From: Cepaea nemoralis
Lineage: Eukaryota; Mollusca; Gastropoda; Stylommatophora; Helicidae
Length of the DNA stretch: 64,000 nt
Assembly: GCA_014155875.1 (NCBI GenBank)
Contig: JACEFZ010015105.1
Coordinates: forward strand, 336,001-400,000
Reading direction: 5' to 3'
Translations under genes and position numbers: made by a program
Part shown: piece by piece, positions 11,840 through 24,336 of the stretch
How the letters are laid out: every line of letters starts with the position of its first letter
Numbering within the stretch: position 1 is the first letter of the stretch
Notes under the pieces: model-generated
The model's input: the letters and a program-made list of their open reading frames with translations, nothing else
What the model was told of the DNA's origin: nothing
Databases searched by the model: none

Positions 11840-13110
11840 GTATAGGATAGGAACGGTTAAGGCCTCTGAAGTGTTTATGCTCGTGGCTACAATTTGCATT
11901 CGCATTTTCCCCATGTTGTAATAGAAGTATATGGTTCCGTCGCCCTGCTCCTGAGTTGAGTGCGTGGCGCAACACTGTGAGCTGTGAATTTCGTGTGAAA
12001 TGCTTTTACATCTGCCCGAGGATATTTAGAGCGTGAACTGCATGTTCGGAGAAATGGCGGCTGGCTGTGTCGCAGATCTGACCGGATTTTACCTTATGCA
12101 GAAATGTGTGGCTGCTGGTCTTCTAGTGACTGCCGCTTCCATCGACAATGAACTGTATTTTCGTGGAGGACTTTTGTGTTGGCATTCTGGCGATGGCATT
12201 ATGTACAGTGAAATTTTTTTACATCTGTCCGAGGTTGTTTGTGGCGTGAACTGCATGTTCGGAAATAATGGCGTAGCTGGCTAGAAAACATCTATAAACG
12301 GAACAAACAACATCTAGAAATATCTAGACTGTGTAGATGAAGTAGATGAACATCTAGAAGAACATCCAGATGGGAAAATAACTGCCGCTTCCATCGAAGA
12401 TGAACTGTATTTTTGTGTTGGCATTCTGGCGACGGCATTTTGTACAGTAAAATGTTGCTACTATATGACGGCATTATGTACAGTGAAATGCTTTTGCTGT
12501 CTGTCCGTAGCTGTTTGTGGCATGAACTGAGGTCTGCATGTTCGGAAAAATGGCACAGGTGGCACATGGTTACCACTTTTCTTTAGAAACGGAACAAACA
12601 ACATCTAGAAATATGTAGACTGTGTAGGTGAACATTTAGAAAAACATCCGGATGTGAAAATGCTTGCCGCTTCCATCAAAGATGAACTGTATGTTTCGTG
12701 GAGGACTTTTGTGTTGACATTCTGGCCGCTGCAGTATGCACAGGAAAATGCTTTCACTATCTGTCTGCGGTTGTTTGTGGCGTGAACTGCATGTTCGGGA
12801 AAATGGTGTAGCTGGGTTTGCCGCAAACGGACTGGTTTTGACTTGTGCTGTAATGTGTGGCTGCTGTTTTTCTAGGGACTGCTGCTTCCATGAAAGATGA
12901 ACTGTATTTTTCGTGTAGGACTTTTGTGTTGATATTCTGGCAGCGGCATTATGAACAGTGTACCTGTGCGGGCTGTTGGTTGTCGAGACTCTTGTATTTT
13001 CCACTTTTCATTTGGGACAATGAGGAGCATTTTATGTGATATTCACTGGCACAGGACCGAAGCAAATTTGCGACGACCCGTTGCTGTGAAATTGGAATCG
13101 CGAATAACTA
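11840..13110 (+). mobile_element. Retroposon-like repeat with four internal copies and AACT tail
   Basis: An element starting GGAACGGTTAAGGCCTCTGA ends near 13110 in AATAACTAACTAACTAAC. Inside, a module containing GTGAACTGCATGTTCGG, GCCGCTTCCAT and GAACTGTATTTTTCGTG occurs four times. Its landmark phrase is near 12033, 12246, 12522 and 12782, so spacing is 213-276 bp. A related element with one module lies at 28338-28845. The tail resembles that of the Jockey-type LINE at 47905-49932, which suggests mobilisation by such a LINE. No tRNA-like promoter or protein is recognised. Confidence 0.65.
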
Positions 13111-13129
13111 ACTAACTAACTTTCTTGTC

Positions 13130-15190
13130 AGAATACTAATTTGATTTCCAGACTTGCTGTCCAATAATAAGTAGTCGCTGTTTATCACACTGGTGTTTCT
13201 TTTCGGTTGACGGGAAAGATTCTTTACACTCCAGATCCCAGAGAGAAACTCGGATACAATCTATAAGGCTGAAATGAAGATTACGCCCCTTGATACCCAC
13301 GAGTACATCTGAAATTGGCTCGTTATTATGTATAATTAGCTGGTCTTGGTATCCCAAAGTCGAGCGAAGGAGAAGGTTAGGTGCCTAGATTTAAGTCTGC
13401 TACTGGACTACAAGGCAGGGCAAGTTTTCCCCCTGACAATACTCCCCTACTTTGGTTGTAATTAATTCCCCATCAAGAACCTCCAACCAATTGCTTCCCT
13501 TGGGAAAAACAGTTAAAGTTAAAATATGAGTTAAAATAAACTACAATCACTTTATTATCAATCATTATTATTTACAACATGATATTTAATACGAAAGTTA
13601 CACCATTCACATGTAGATAAATAAGCAAAACCTGAACGTAACTTCGTGTAGAATGTCTGCATCTGTAGCATGACATCGAGAAGACCGGTGAGATATTGCC
13701 TCGATTGACTCCAATAAAGATCAGTCGGTATCTGAACCACTGTCCAATCTTTACTCCATCGGGTGTCTACTCGTTCCCTAAACATAACACTTCAGTTGAG
13801 AACAAGGAATACATTTAAAAATGTGTAGTGTTTAAGTTCTGCACAAATACAATCCTAGGTATTACCTACAATCTATCACCCACATACACACATACAATGG
13901 CCTTGTCTCTCTTCCAGCTTTACTGCGCTCACGCTCCTCTTCCCCTCTAGTTCTGCGTCTCTCTCCTACTGCCGAGATGGTGAGAACTTTCCTGTAGTCG
14001 CACATGCCTTTAGTTACATCCCATGCCTTCCCCTTTACCAGTCCTGTCGTGAGAAATAAAATGTAATAAGCCCATGTCACTTAATCAGATACCCGGTTTT
14101 TGCAGCCGCTCCGTCAAAAGTTATTTCATCAGATCAAATGGTCAGTGGTATCAGATATCCGGTTTTTGCAGCCGCTCCGTCAAAAGTTATTTCATCAGAT
14201 CATATGGTCAGTGGTGTTATACGCGAATGTCTGATCACAAGGCTTACGTGCCGGTAATCAGTCTCTGTGTCTGGTCTCAGTGAGTTACGATGAACGTTCG
14301 TTCACCACGCACCATATACCCTTCTCATCGTTTTGGGTAATGTATATACCACTACACATATGATTCAAATACGCCCATGTTAATCCCAGGTAACATTCAC
14401 CCTAGAGTAACATTACCTGTGAAGCATATTAAACCTTCGATAATTTGTATGGAAAATGCCACTTATAAAGCACCTCACACTATTCATCCAGGTGTGATAC
14501 ATTACAATAGGAGCCTACTACAGTGATATGCATTATGCCTATGACAGCTGCTCATAATAATAACATAGCACAACAATTAATCACCCTGGTGTGGTATAAC
14601 TTTGCTGAGCATCCACATTCAGTATAACCAGAATATACTAAGAAATATGTATAGAAGCATTCGTAGAATGTGCATATAAACATAATTTGAACATATGCAT
14701 AGCATAATAGTCCTACTTGTCAGTAAGGATGAAAAAGTACTACAATTATACAAACAAATGAGAATGGGTTCTTATTGAAGTAGCAATGAAAGTGTGCCCG
14801 AATCTGTAGATACAGAGCAGACTAGTTATTAGAACGTATCATTTATGGAACCTTCTAAAACAGCATAAGAATCAGACCTAGGCGATGTATACATTTAAAT
14901 CCTTCATACCTGGTTCTCCGAATATTCGAGTCTGATTTGAAACGTTCCCTCCCGAGCATTTATACAGTTCCTCTTATCTGTGAGGTAACTTTGATTTGGC
15001 TGATCTGGCGGTGGGTGTTAGCCATGTGTTTTTCTGGTCCAGTCATGATGTCCGTCCGTTCACACCTGGTGTGGGTGAATGCTCCCAGTCCGTTGTAAAT
15101 TCTCCTGAGCGTGTGGCTATTCACACCTGTGACCGTTGGCCGCCCCATTCAGTCTGACAATATGTTTATTCGCTAAGTTTTATCACTCAG
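13130..15190. other. No gene seen; one 65-bp tandem duplication
   Basis: Short open frames only. At 14086-14215 a 65-bp unit (starting TCAGATACCCGG / TCAGATATCCGG) is duplicated with very few differences, so the duplication is recent. Confidence 0.55.
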
Positions 15191-15205
15191 TGAGTTTACA
15201 CCTTG

Positions 15206-15235
15206 CCCCTCCCCCTCTCTCTCTCTGTCTCTGTC

Positions 15236-15315
<80 letters not shown>

Positions 15316-15335
15316 TTGTTTGTGTGTGTGTGTGT
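15206..15335. repeat. (TCTG)n / (TC)n / (TG)n compound microsatellite
   Basis: TC-rich runs with an internal (CTGT)n block pass into TG repeats. Confidence 0.9.
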
Positions 15336-15544
15336 ATATGTGAGTGTGCGTGTGGATGAGTCTCTACCGTGTTATCGTATGGCGTTAAATTGAAGATTAG
15401 ACTCTCGTGGTAGACTGCGAGTTTTACAACTCAATGAAGGAACAGACTGGTTGCGTAATGCGATGGCGCAATGTGGCGTCAGATAATTATAAAACATTGA
15501 GCGTGCATTTCATGTGTCTATGTGAGCAGTCCATTCTTCATTTA

Positions 15545-15559
15545 GTTGTGTGTGTGTGT

Positions 15560-15633
<74 letters not shown>
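15545..15633. repeat. (GT)n microsatellite
   Basis: About 44 GT units with one TA interruption. Confidence 0.95.
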
Positions 15634-15637
<4 letters not shown>

Positions 15638-15740
15638 TGAGAGACATTCTGGTGAAATAGCGGCATTCTATGACATTCCGGTAAATGCAAGATTGTCAGG
15701 TACCGAACGACCTGGTCGCCAATGCGTCAGACTTCTCACT

Positions 15741-15742
15741 CA

Positions 15743-15814
<72 letters not shown>

Positions 15815-15875
15815 GAGAGAGACAGAGACAGAGAGAGAGACAGAGACAGAGACAGAGACAGAGAGAGAGAGAGAG
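15741..15875. repeat. (CA)n then (GAGACA)n compound microsatellite
   Basis: About 35 CA units are followed by GAGACA-type hexamers and GA repeats. Open frames through it are artefacts. Confidence 0.95.
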
Positions 15876-15899
15876 GGTGGGGGATGAGGACAAAAGGTG

Positions 15900-17090
15900 T
15901 TACATGGAAAATTGCGAAGACATCCAATTGTATTTATATTAAATATTTGTGTGTAATGAAACTTTAGGAGAAAATCACTACTGACAACTTTATCATTAAG
16001 CCAGCTTTAGGTGCGTTGATTATTGCCGAGTTTAAATTGTATCCTCAACAATGAATGCAGCCAAGTGATTCGGAAGCCCGTGGAAATTCTCTTCTTCTAC
16101 CAAGTATTGATTCAATTGGATTTCTCAGGCGTTTGGTACGCACCGGTTGTTCTGTGCACCAGCATATATATATACACTGTGGATTGATGGTGGGAAGAGT
16201 AGCTTGCCCATGTACGCCAAAATGTCAAGTCTGGTCGCAAAGCATTTAATAATTTCGACATTATTATTGTTGATGTAATAGATGTGCCTTTTATGCTGCA
16301 ATTTATATGTTTAATATACGTAATAAATTTAAGTGACGTGCATATTAAAGCTTTGTCTTCCTTGAACATTTTCATGGTCTAGGTTCCTAGTGTTCAAACA
16401 TTATGGGGTTTACTGTAATATGTTTCCCAAATAGATTTTCGTGTCTCTCTATACTCACATATATATGTATATATGTTGCTGAAATATTTTAACTGTAGTC
16501 ATCAACTCACCCTTGTAAAATGCAGATAAATTATAGTGTATAAATATGTTGTTTCAGTTATTGTCCTTTTGGAAAGCAATTGGAAAAAAAAAATGTTGAC
16601 ATTTCATTATAAGGAAATGGGCTCCTTCGTGAATGATTAATCTGAAAGTAATACAAGTGTGATCAATATTGGAGATGACACGTCCATGACATTTACAAAC
16701 GCAGATTTAATATTGCATATTAATAATTGGGTTTCATATTTCTGAAATATAGTTTTTCTTGTTGTTGATCTTGCAACCTTTTATGATAACTTTCTTTTAT
16801 TTCTGCAAGTCCGTGTTTACTTGACTTGTATGTAAATCATGTTTATGCAAAGATTGCGTTAGGAATACTATTTGTTTAACGCTATGTCTGATTGCTTACT
16901 TAACACAATGTGTCCATATCAATTACCCAACAAGCAACTTACCCACCCTCTCAACCGTAGGTTAACCTATTTACATATTACCGTAAATACACAAAGCTGA
17001 CATGTTGACGTAATCATTAGGAAGTTGACAATGTCACGTGCACGGTTAGACGAGGATCACAGGCCTGTGCTCGTCTTTAGCATTTTTTTT
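15900..17090. other. No gene seen; AT-rich
   Basis: AT-rich sequence with short open frames only and no recognised element. Confidence 0.4.
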
Positions 17091-17093
17091 ATT

Positions 17094-17325
17094 CGCATAT
17101 CATGCTGTCAAAATCTGCATCTTTCAGCTGATTGTTGATTTCTTGGCAAGATTACGCTCAGTAGTTTGCCATTGATTTCTGAGCACCTGGCTCACATATC
17201 CCGTAAGCTACCGACGCGGAGATAACCACTACCGATTCTCGCGCACGTCACGTTACTCACGAGAGTATACGAGATTACGGAGAAAGACGTTAAACGCGTA
17301 GCCAGGGAGATCGGCCGTCTTTAGC
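17094..17325 (-). mobile_element. SINE-1 copy
   Basis: In minus orientation it shows the head, the TCTCGTATACTCTCGTGAGT phrase, a core like CAATGGCAAACTACTGAGCG, and TTGCCAAGAAATCAACAATC. It is close to the copy at 51342-51592. Confidence 0.85.
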
Positions 17326-17555
17326 TACAGGAGAGAAAATCTGACCAGCTGTTCCTCCTTGCACTCAGGCCTAAAATATGTGATTGTCCTAACACTTTAC
17401 ATACCTAACGCAGGTTCATGTCACGTGACTTGTTTATTTTGTGAACTACACAACATTCGCGTCTACCATATTTAAGCCCAATTAGATATCTCTTAGTTGT
17501 GTCCTGCTTGCTTATCCATCCATCTTGTATGGATATCTTTGTTACTTTCTACCGA

Positions 17556-18540
17556 ATCTCATCTCATCTTATTCCTTTTATAACTTGTTGTGTCGGAGTG
17601 AAGTATAAACAGCGGGAGAGTGCCCGTTCATGGGCTCCATGTGTTGAGATGCCCGTAAACTCTACTATTCCCTCTGTTCACTGTTTACGTGATCTGCCTC
17701 TTCTTCTGCTTCCACTTGGTCTGTATGCCATTGCTTGTTGTGTTTTAATGTTAGTTCGTAGCCTTCGAATAAAATCTAGCGCTGCTATATCCTCCACTTA
17801 AGTCCTGATTTCTTTATTTCTGATTTTCTCTCTTCTTGATACCTTGAGTTATCTTCACAGGAATCTCATTTCTGTTGTTGTGATATTCTTTTCTATTTTT
17901 CTGTCAATGTCTAGGTTTGGCATTGTTAGTATGAAGTTGCTAGGAAGACTGTGGTGTAGAGTGCTTTCTTAGTAACTGTTGATACGTGTTTGTTCTTTAG
18001 TATTGGTGCCATTTATCCAATGAGTTGGTTTGCCTTATTGCATGTATTTTCGATCTCGTCTTCAGATGTGCCATTTGATGATATTATACTTCCTAAGTAC
18101 GTGAAGCTCTTTCTTGTTTCAGTTGGTGTTCTTTTAGATGAATCTTTGTTGTGTTTGCTTCTTTGGTTATAGCCATTACCTGTGATTTACTGGTGCTAAT
18201 TTTCACGTATGTTCCTTACACACTTAGACTATTTATGTGGTCTTGTAATTCTGCTTCTGATTTTGCTATTAGTGCTTGATCATCCGCAAACAGGAGTTCT
18301 TTAATGGTGTAATTACCGTTGGTTCTTCTTAAGTGCTCTGTTCGTCATGCATAGTTCTTGTGGTCTCTGTTTGGTTGGTTTCATTACATATGCTGTCTAT
18401 ATAGGTAGTGAAGTAGAGGGGAGACAGGACATAGCCTTGTCGCACTCCGTATATTCTACCTAATATATATTTATACGCATGCCAATATTCCTGTTGTTTC
18501 TCAAATTTAAGTGTATGCATCTATATCTTTATTATGTTGT
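17556..18540 (-). pseudogene. LINE family B fragment, reverse transcriptase to 3' tail
   Basis: Minus-strand translation starts with a reverse-transcriptase block near YGVRQGYVLSPLYF (motif B), then ELLFADDQALIA (motif C), all with stops. The 3' end near 17557 reads AAGATGAGATGAG, a short-repeat tail. The stretch upstream of the tail (GACAC...AAGTATAAACAG) matches the ends of the elements at 38240-39038 and 44122-45613, defining family B. The endonuclease half is missing. Confidence 0.7.
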
Positions 18541-19242
18541 CAGCAACATCTTACCTGTTTTCTTATTAGTTTCATTTGTGGCTTCGTCTTGTCTTTACCA
18601 GCATTGCTTACACATGCGGCTTTAATAAAACAGCAGCAAGGATTGTCGGGGATGCGGTCGAAGTTTAGTAGGCATTCTATGAATGTTACATTACTGATCG
18701 GGTTATGTAAAGCGGGCTATGAACCTTGACTCTATGTTTTTTTTTTACAAATAACGTTGCCACCTTGCGTCAAAAAAAAAATTAATGGAAAACTACAACC
18801 AATGGCTCTTTGAGACTAACTTAGCAAACATCAGTACTTTTCAAGGCTCGTTATTTTTCAATGTGTCGAATACAAAAGGGTAAAAATATGTGATATTTCG
18901 TAGCACAAACATATCTACTTGTATGTTAAAATGTAGAATTTAGATTCTGGTACATGTTATTATAGCCGTGACGTTATGATATATGCTTTACTTCTTTTCA
19001 CCTTGGTAAAATATCCGTAGTGCTACCGTTAACAGTTCTTTCATGTTGCAGTGGCAGTTCATTTATGTCTTTAACATAATCCCGGGTAGCTAGACTACGT
19101 GTGTTTAAATGTTTGCACATAACGACAAACCACTATTTGCAGTGCCCGTTATCATCCATAGATAGTATAATCAACATATAAGGTAGTTGTATATTTTTTT
19201 CTTTAAACATAATCGACGTCATTGCACTACTGAAGTCGCAGT
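18541..19242. other. No gene seen
   Basis: AT-rich. A few bases near 18560-18610 might still be LINE B, but the frame is lost. Confidence 0.35.
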
Positions 19243-19330
19243 GGCCGAAGAGTTTAACGGGCTTGCACTTAAACTTTGTCTTATGACCGTCGGTAGAATA
19301 GACATTAATGTTGACTTCTCGTCCTTGATT
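19243..19330 (+). mobile_element. Possible SINE head fragment
   Basis: The phrase GCAGTGGCCGAAGAGTTTAA followed by GCTTGCACTTAAAC and GTTGACTTCTCG resembles the head of the copy at 63458-63655. Confidence 0.4.
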
Positions 19331-19397
19331 TGGGGACGTTAATTACAAGAACCTCAGAAGTCGGAATTAGTTCACCTGATGGACAGGGACATTGGTA

Positions 19398-19405
19398 ATA
19401 TAAAA
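19398..19405 (+). promoter_or_regulatory. TATA-like box upstream of the 46-bp array
   Basis: TATAAAAG lies about 20 bp before the first 46-bp repeat. The position suits a core promoter, but no downstream gene is recognised, so the role is only inferred. Confidence 0.3.
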
Positions 19406-19417
19406 GGCTAGTCCGCA

Positions 19418-19966
19418 GACAAACTTCTGTCCAGTGCTCTCACACGCGGTAACAACTATGGAAGGCAAACTTCTGTCCAGTGCTCTCACACGCGGTAACA
19501 ACTATGGAAGGCAAGGTCCTGTCCAGTGCTCTCACACGCGGTAACAACTATGGAAGGCAAGGTCCTGTCCAGTGCTCTCACACGCGATAACAACTATGGA
19601 AGGCAAGGTCCTGTCCAGTGCTCTCACACGCGGTAGCAACTATGGAAGGCAAGGTCCTGTCCAGTGCTCTCACACGCGGTAACAACTATGGAAGGCAAGG
19701 TCCTGTCCAGTGCTCTCACACGCGGTAGCAACTATGGAAGGCAAGGTCCTGTCCAGTGCTCTCACACGCGGTAGCAACTATGGAAGGCAAGGTCCTGTCC
19801 AGTGCTCTCACACGCGGTAGCAACTATGGAAGGCAAGGTCCTGTCCAGTGCTCTCACACGCGGTAGCAACTATGGAAGGCAAGGTCCTGTCCAGTGCTCT
19901 CACACGCGGTAGCAACTATGGAAGGCAAGGTCCTGTCCAGTGCTCTCACACGCGGTAGCAACTACT
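19418..19966 (+). repeat. 46-bp minisatellite, about 12 units
   Basis: Near-perfect units contain GTCCTGTCCAGTGCTCTCAC, then ACGCGGTAGCAACTATGGAA. The spacing is exactly 46 bp (for example GAAGGCAAG at 19461 and 19507). Units differ mainly at one A/G site. Each has an ATG in the context AACTATGGA, and every frame from it stops within about 30 codons, so the array is not a coding repeat. Confidence 0.95.
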
Positions 19967-20067
19967 ACCAGTAGCAGCACTGTATGGACTCCGCTTGAGC
20001 CCAAAGCCGGCTAACGGGGTGGGGGAGCGGGGGAGCGGGGGAGGTGAATGCATGTTTAACATACATA

Positions 20068-20323
20068 AATATACTGTTTCCCCGAAAATAGGACCGGGTC
20101 TTATATTAATTTTAATTTCAAAAATGCACTAGGGCTTTTTTTTTTTGGGGGGGGGGGGGGATGTCTTTATATAAATATTTTTTTAGATACAAAAATCTAC
20201 ATTTATAATGCTTACAAACTTCTACATTTATTTAAATACAGTCATGTCATCTTTTTCTGAAACATCGTCATAACTCTCCAAATCCTGAATTGCGGCTTGA
20301 ACTTCCTGCCACTCCATTTCCTG
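20068..20323 (-). mobile_element. Probable 3' end of a DNA transposon
   Basis: The plus-strand end CTGTTTCCCCGAAAATAGGA is followed by GGGTCTTATATTAATTTT, a phrase I associate with terminal repeats of widespread animal DNA transposons (from memory, superfamily uncertain). The minus strand next to it encodes an acidic peptide ending DDVSEKDDMTVFK and a stop, which could be a transposase C-terminus. A T tract and a G tract interrupt it. Confidence 0.4.
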
Positions 20324-20384
20324 TAGAACGACCGGCCCAGTCTTTTATGTCCGGCAATAAAGGACAAATATGGATAAGTAGAGC

Positions 20385-20625
20385 ACTGTAGCAGACTCTG
20401 TGGCGATGCAACGGACGCAGTTCACAATTCCGCACTCCAAGCTCGAAACACTGCTGCGGGCGATAGGATGTAGATCACCAGGCGCTTGCCATCATAAAAT
20501 AGCACAAGTGCCGGTTGTTCAGAAAGCAATGAGAAGTGATTGAACGCAAACTAACCGGGAAGTCACATAAGGCAAAGATAATGCTGGCGTTGACTACGAC
20601 CGTCCTGTGAAGGATATGCAACTGG
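20385..20625 (+). mobile_element. SINE-1 copy, diverged
   Basis: Head with CAAGCTCGAAACACTGCTG, core TGCCGGTTGTTCAGAAAGCA, and 3' phrase CCTGTGAAGGATATGCAAC. Confidence 0.75.
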
Positions 20626-20639
20626 TTTATTGGTGGACT

Positions 20640-22070
20640 ATACGACTACGGGAATGGGAGGGGGCAGGGGGCGTACGGGACTTAAATAAAACTGTATTGG
20701 ACATTGAGGCCGTGAGGAGATGAGGCAGTTTTCCAATGTCTTACGATTGAGATGTGTACGATTTGATCGACCTGACCTTATGTCCACAACGCCACAGTGG
20801 TTGGAACTGTTGAAGTGTAGGAGTACCGGCTTCTGGGCACCTCTGTTGATATCAGAGAGGTGTTGCCTAAATCTGTCCGCCCGACGAAGACCTGTCTACC
20901 CAACATATCTCATGTCACAACGTGTGCAGATGATCGCATAGGTAACGTTGCGACGCGTGCATGAGAAGCTCTCCCGGATGTGGAAAGTAGTCTTAGGGAA
21001 AGCCAGAATGTGAATCACGTTCTACTGATGCATCAGATGATTTTCAACGTCTGGATTGCACATTAAACGACCTTGGTGTCTTAACCATTTGAATTAGAGC
21101 TTAAACTAACAATAAAAGATAAATATGAGGTCTCCTTCCCCGTACTATCGTCGCATTTTAAAGATACGACACTAAATCTATATTGTCTTAACCAGTGACA
21201 ATCGATGAGTGATATTCTGAGTCTCCTGCTGCCAGTCCCAACCTTCAGAACATTTCCTGATACATATTTTAAGACGCTGTATCCATCTTGGAAACATAAA
21301 GATTCGAGAGAGTCGAGGAAGTTGTATAAATGCCGCCGTGGAGAAGGCATAGCAGGTGGTATCGTATCGTTACAAGTAGTCCCCCTCTTCTATGAATGTT
21401 TGGTTCGTTTTATGTGCTTTACACTCTTCTGGGGATGGAGATTATCAGGATCATGACTCACATGTGTCTTTCTCTTGTTGTTCATGTGCACTCTGTACTT
21501 TTAAGATGTGTTTACCGGTACATGCAATCGTCCCACAGATTCGAAGCTATCTGTCTGACCGACATCCTCAGGAAGAGGAAAGGAATGCACACGGTGACAT
21601 TTGATTCCTGTCTATCTTGGGGCATTTAGATGTAGCCAAGAAACAACGAGCGCTAATCTCCAAACGTTTATCCTCTGTCGCACGTCTTCGCGTCCATGAA
21701 TGAATGTCTTTCTGTCATGTTGCTTCTTGGCATCCCATCAGCTGCTGATACAGTCGCATGCGCCCAGGAGAAGCCAGATCTTGCTCTCGGCTATTACCGT
21801 TCTTTTTGTGGGCTGATTCCCCATCCCCCGCTATCATATATTTTTTTTTTTCTGGTGCGGAAAGCGATCCTTCTAAGGTGTCTAGTGTTGCATCAAGCAC
21901 CTGCTGTATCGGCTTGGATGCTGTGTTGGGACACCCTCTATTATATCTTCAGCGTCGCAGGTGTATCCACTACGCAGTGTCCACGCCTAAGCTGCTAACT
22001 TCATAACTGACAGGATAGCCAATTGGGAATGCACGATATAGTTAAAGATCGTTTTGTTATTGTTTGGATT
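20640..22070. other. No gene recognised
   Basis: Several open frames of 60-100 codons (20720-20941, 21081-21350 minus, 21696-21998) show no motif I recognise, and overlapping frames on both strands argue against coding. Confidence 0.4.
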
Positions 22071-22077
22071 CAGACAA

Positions 22078-22123
22078 TCTTCTTCTTCTTCTTCTTCTTC
22101 TTCTTCTTCTTCTTCTTCTTCTT

Positions 22124-22154
<31 letters not shown>

Positions 22155-22201
22155 TTCTTCTTCTTCTTCTTCTTCTTCTGCTTCTTCTTCTTCTTCTTCT
22201 T
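22078..22201. repeat. (CTT)n microsatellite
   Basis: About 40 CTT units with two interruptions; poly-Phe and poly-Ser frames are artefacts. Confidence 0.95.
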
Positions 22202-22209
22202 TAGCGTTC

Positions 22210-23195
22210 ATGAGGAATGAGTTTTTTTTAAGACGTAATTGCGGTGTGTAAGGTTATGCGCCCTAAGACCAACACATCTGACTTTAGTTGGCGTTGTTTG
22301 CCGGGTTGGCCTTCCCGTGGATCTCTCACTGTTGTGGTGCCGTCCATATCTCAGCAGGTCAAATTAGAATGGCCAAAGACATCACGTTCAACCCTCAAGG
22401 GAAGGCAGGGGCAGACCGTGTGCATTCCTCGCCATCCAAGGAGGCTTCCATAATTGCAGAGCCGACACATAGCGCTCTGGTACTGGGCTCACCCAACGGG
22501 TCCTCACGTCCTGCGCATGGCTGCTTCACTGTCTCACTTCCGTATATTGGGCATGTCGTTCGCTACTGGCCGCTCCCCACGCAAACCAGGAACAGTCCGT
22601 CTGGAGACAACATCCACTCATCAAGCTTTCGTTTCGGACTTCCACGCAATGGATTCGCTAGCCAAGCGTTGAGACAGTCTGATTAGACAGATCCACCAGC
22701 CCAATTATTGCCTGCAATTATGGCTGTAGACCCAATTATTGTAATGATCATAGGCCACCTGTTGTGCTTGCTCTGTGGTAACGTTTAAACTACTGAGTTG
22801 ATATGTTCCTTTTTAACATGACAAAATGAGCCTAGTAAAATTGAACGATAATTCTGTACACCCTGCATTTGGCATTCCAGAAGACAATACACGTGGCTCA
22901 TTCTTTCCACACTATTACAATGTGCATTTACCGCTTCGCAGACTTCGTTTAGCAAGTAACATAGCTGATGATGTATATACATACCAGCAACTTGTTGTCA
23001 GACGTGTCTAGCGCCTGTCTTCTACGGGTTACCGTTGCAAGGTGCTGGCTCACAGTGGCAGGCAATACTGAAGAGAACGAGAACTCTTTGAGTAACAACG
23101 TTGTGTACAGCAGTAGTGGCTTAATAATGTGGACATGGCGGGGTGAAGTTATGAAGGGTATTATAATGTTTAGGTAAAAAATGTAAATGTAAGTA
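22210..23195. other. No gene recognised; GC-richer patch at 22250-22680
   Basis: An open frame of 132 codons (22288-22686) lies in a less AT-rich patch than its surroundings. I see no known domain, and a second frame is also open there. It could be an old exon or transposon scrap. Confidence 0.3.
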
Positions 23196-23199
23196 TCTG

Positions 23200-23420
23200 G
23201 GACGGACGGATGGACACACAGACAGACTGACAAACAGACAGAGACCAGATAAACGGACCATGACTAGACAGAGAAATACAGATATTAGGACAAAACAGAT
23301 TTATGCAGACAAACAGAAAAGACAAACACAGATATTCAAAGCAAGACATACATTGATATCCTGACAGGCTGACAAACAGACAAAGACGCACACACAGACA
23401 AACTCGTACAAAGCAAGACA
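23200..23420. repeat. Degenerate ACAG-rich low-complexity tract
   Basis: Repeated GACAGAC/CAAACAGAC phrases over about 220 bp, imperfect. Confidence 0.65.
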
Positions 23421-23869
23421 AAGATGAGTGTAATAGATACGCTAGTGGGTGTATATTTACGCATATATGGGAATTCTGATTGTTAATTTGGTAACACACA
23501 GAGAAGTAATGGCATTATAAAGTAGGTATCTTGTAGCGCATAAATAATACAGTACTTTTGCTGTTTACTGTCTCAAGCGGGTCGAATGGATGCTTTCGTA
23601 ACTGATAGTTTTAAGTAGTTTGTTGAAGATAACTAGCGATTCAGGGAAACAGCGGAAAATTTGTACTCCGTTTTAATTAAGTTTCCTACAAATAAAGAAA
23701 TTTTTTTTTTCAAAACGTTTAAAGCATAGTTAGATAGGAGAATAGATATAAACATAGAATGTGAGTTAACAATGAAGACATCACTAATAGTCTATTCTGG
23801 ACATTCAGTAAAAGATGTAAGGTAAATGATTCTTTAACACGACTTAAGGTATTCCGCATAAGGTTGTAG

Positions 23870-24072
23870 ACCCATATTTTAACAAATCAATCGATACTCC
23901 CTGGCTGATGTGGTCTGTATCACACCGGCTGTATTTGCTTCCAAGGGCAATCCCTGATACTCATTGTAAGTTTAGAAGCCTAGGTCAATTTTAGAAATCC
24001 GCCACGATGCCGATTCAAACTCAAGACTCCCGGACAGCCAGACAAGCGTCTAGCCACTAAGCTACAGCAGTT
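23870..24072 (-). mobile_element. Possible tRNA-derived SINE
   Basis: In minus orientation, GCTTAGTGGCTAGACGCTTG looks like a tRNA box A region and GAGTTTGAATCGGC like box B. The body has no second copy in the window that I could find. Confidence 0.45.
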
Positions 24073-24328
24073 TCCAAAAAGGAATATTGTGAGCAAAATA
24101 TCTACATCCTGAGCTATTTGCATTAATGTCGTGATAGAGCCTATAATTTGAATATGTGCTTGTTACGAATTTACACTCGTATACATGCTCGTGCACTGAT
24201 TCAAAACTATGTGCGCTACGGGCTAAACATATTTACACCAACGCACACTAATGTCTCTTACATGGAACAGTAGTTGATATAGCTCTTTTTTTAGTGCCTG
24301 GCTACCCACTAAATCTAAGACACCATTA

Positions 24329-24336
24329 ATAATATT
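24329..24336. repeat. hAT target-site duplication, left copy
   Basis: ATAATATT immediately precedes the element and is repeated exactly at 25511-25518. Eight bases is the standard hAT duplication length. Confidence 0.9.

Noticed and set aside
19418..19966. Repeat-spacer array or coding repeat
   Set aside because: The 46-bp units are continuous, and 46 is not a multiple of three, so frames hit stops each two units.
22288..22686. 132-codon open frame as a host gene
   Set aside because: No known motif, a competing open frame in another register and no exon structure. Left as unrecognised sequence rather than a gene.
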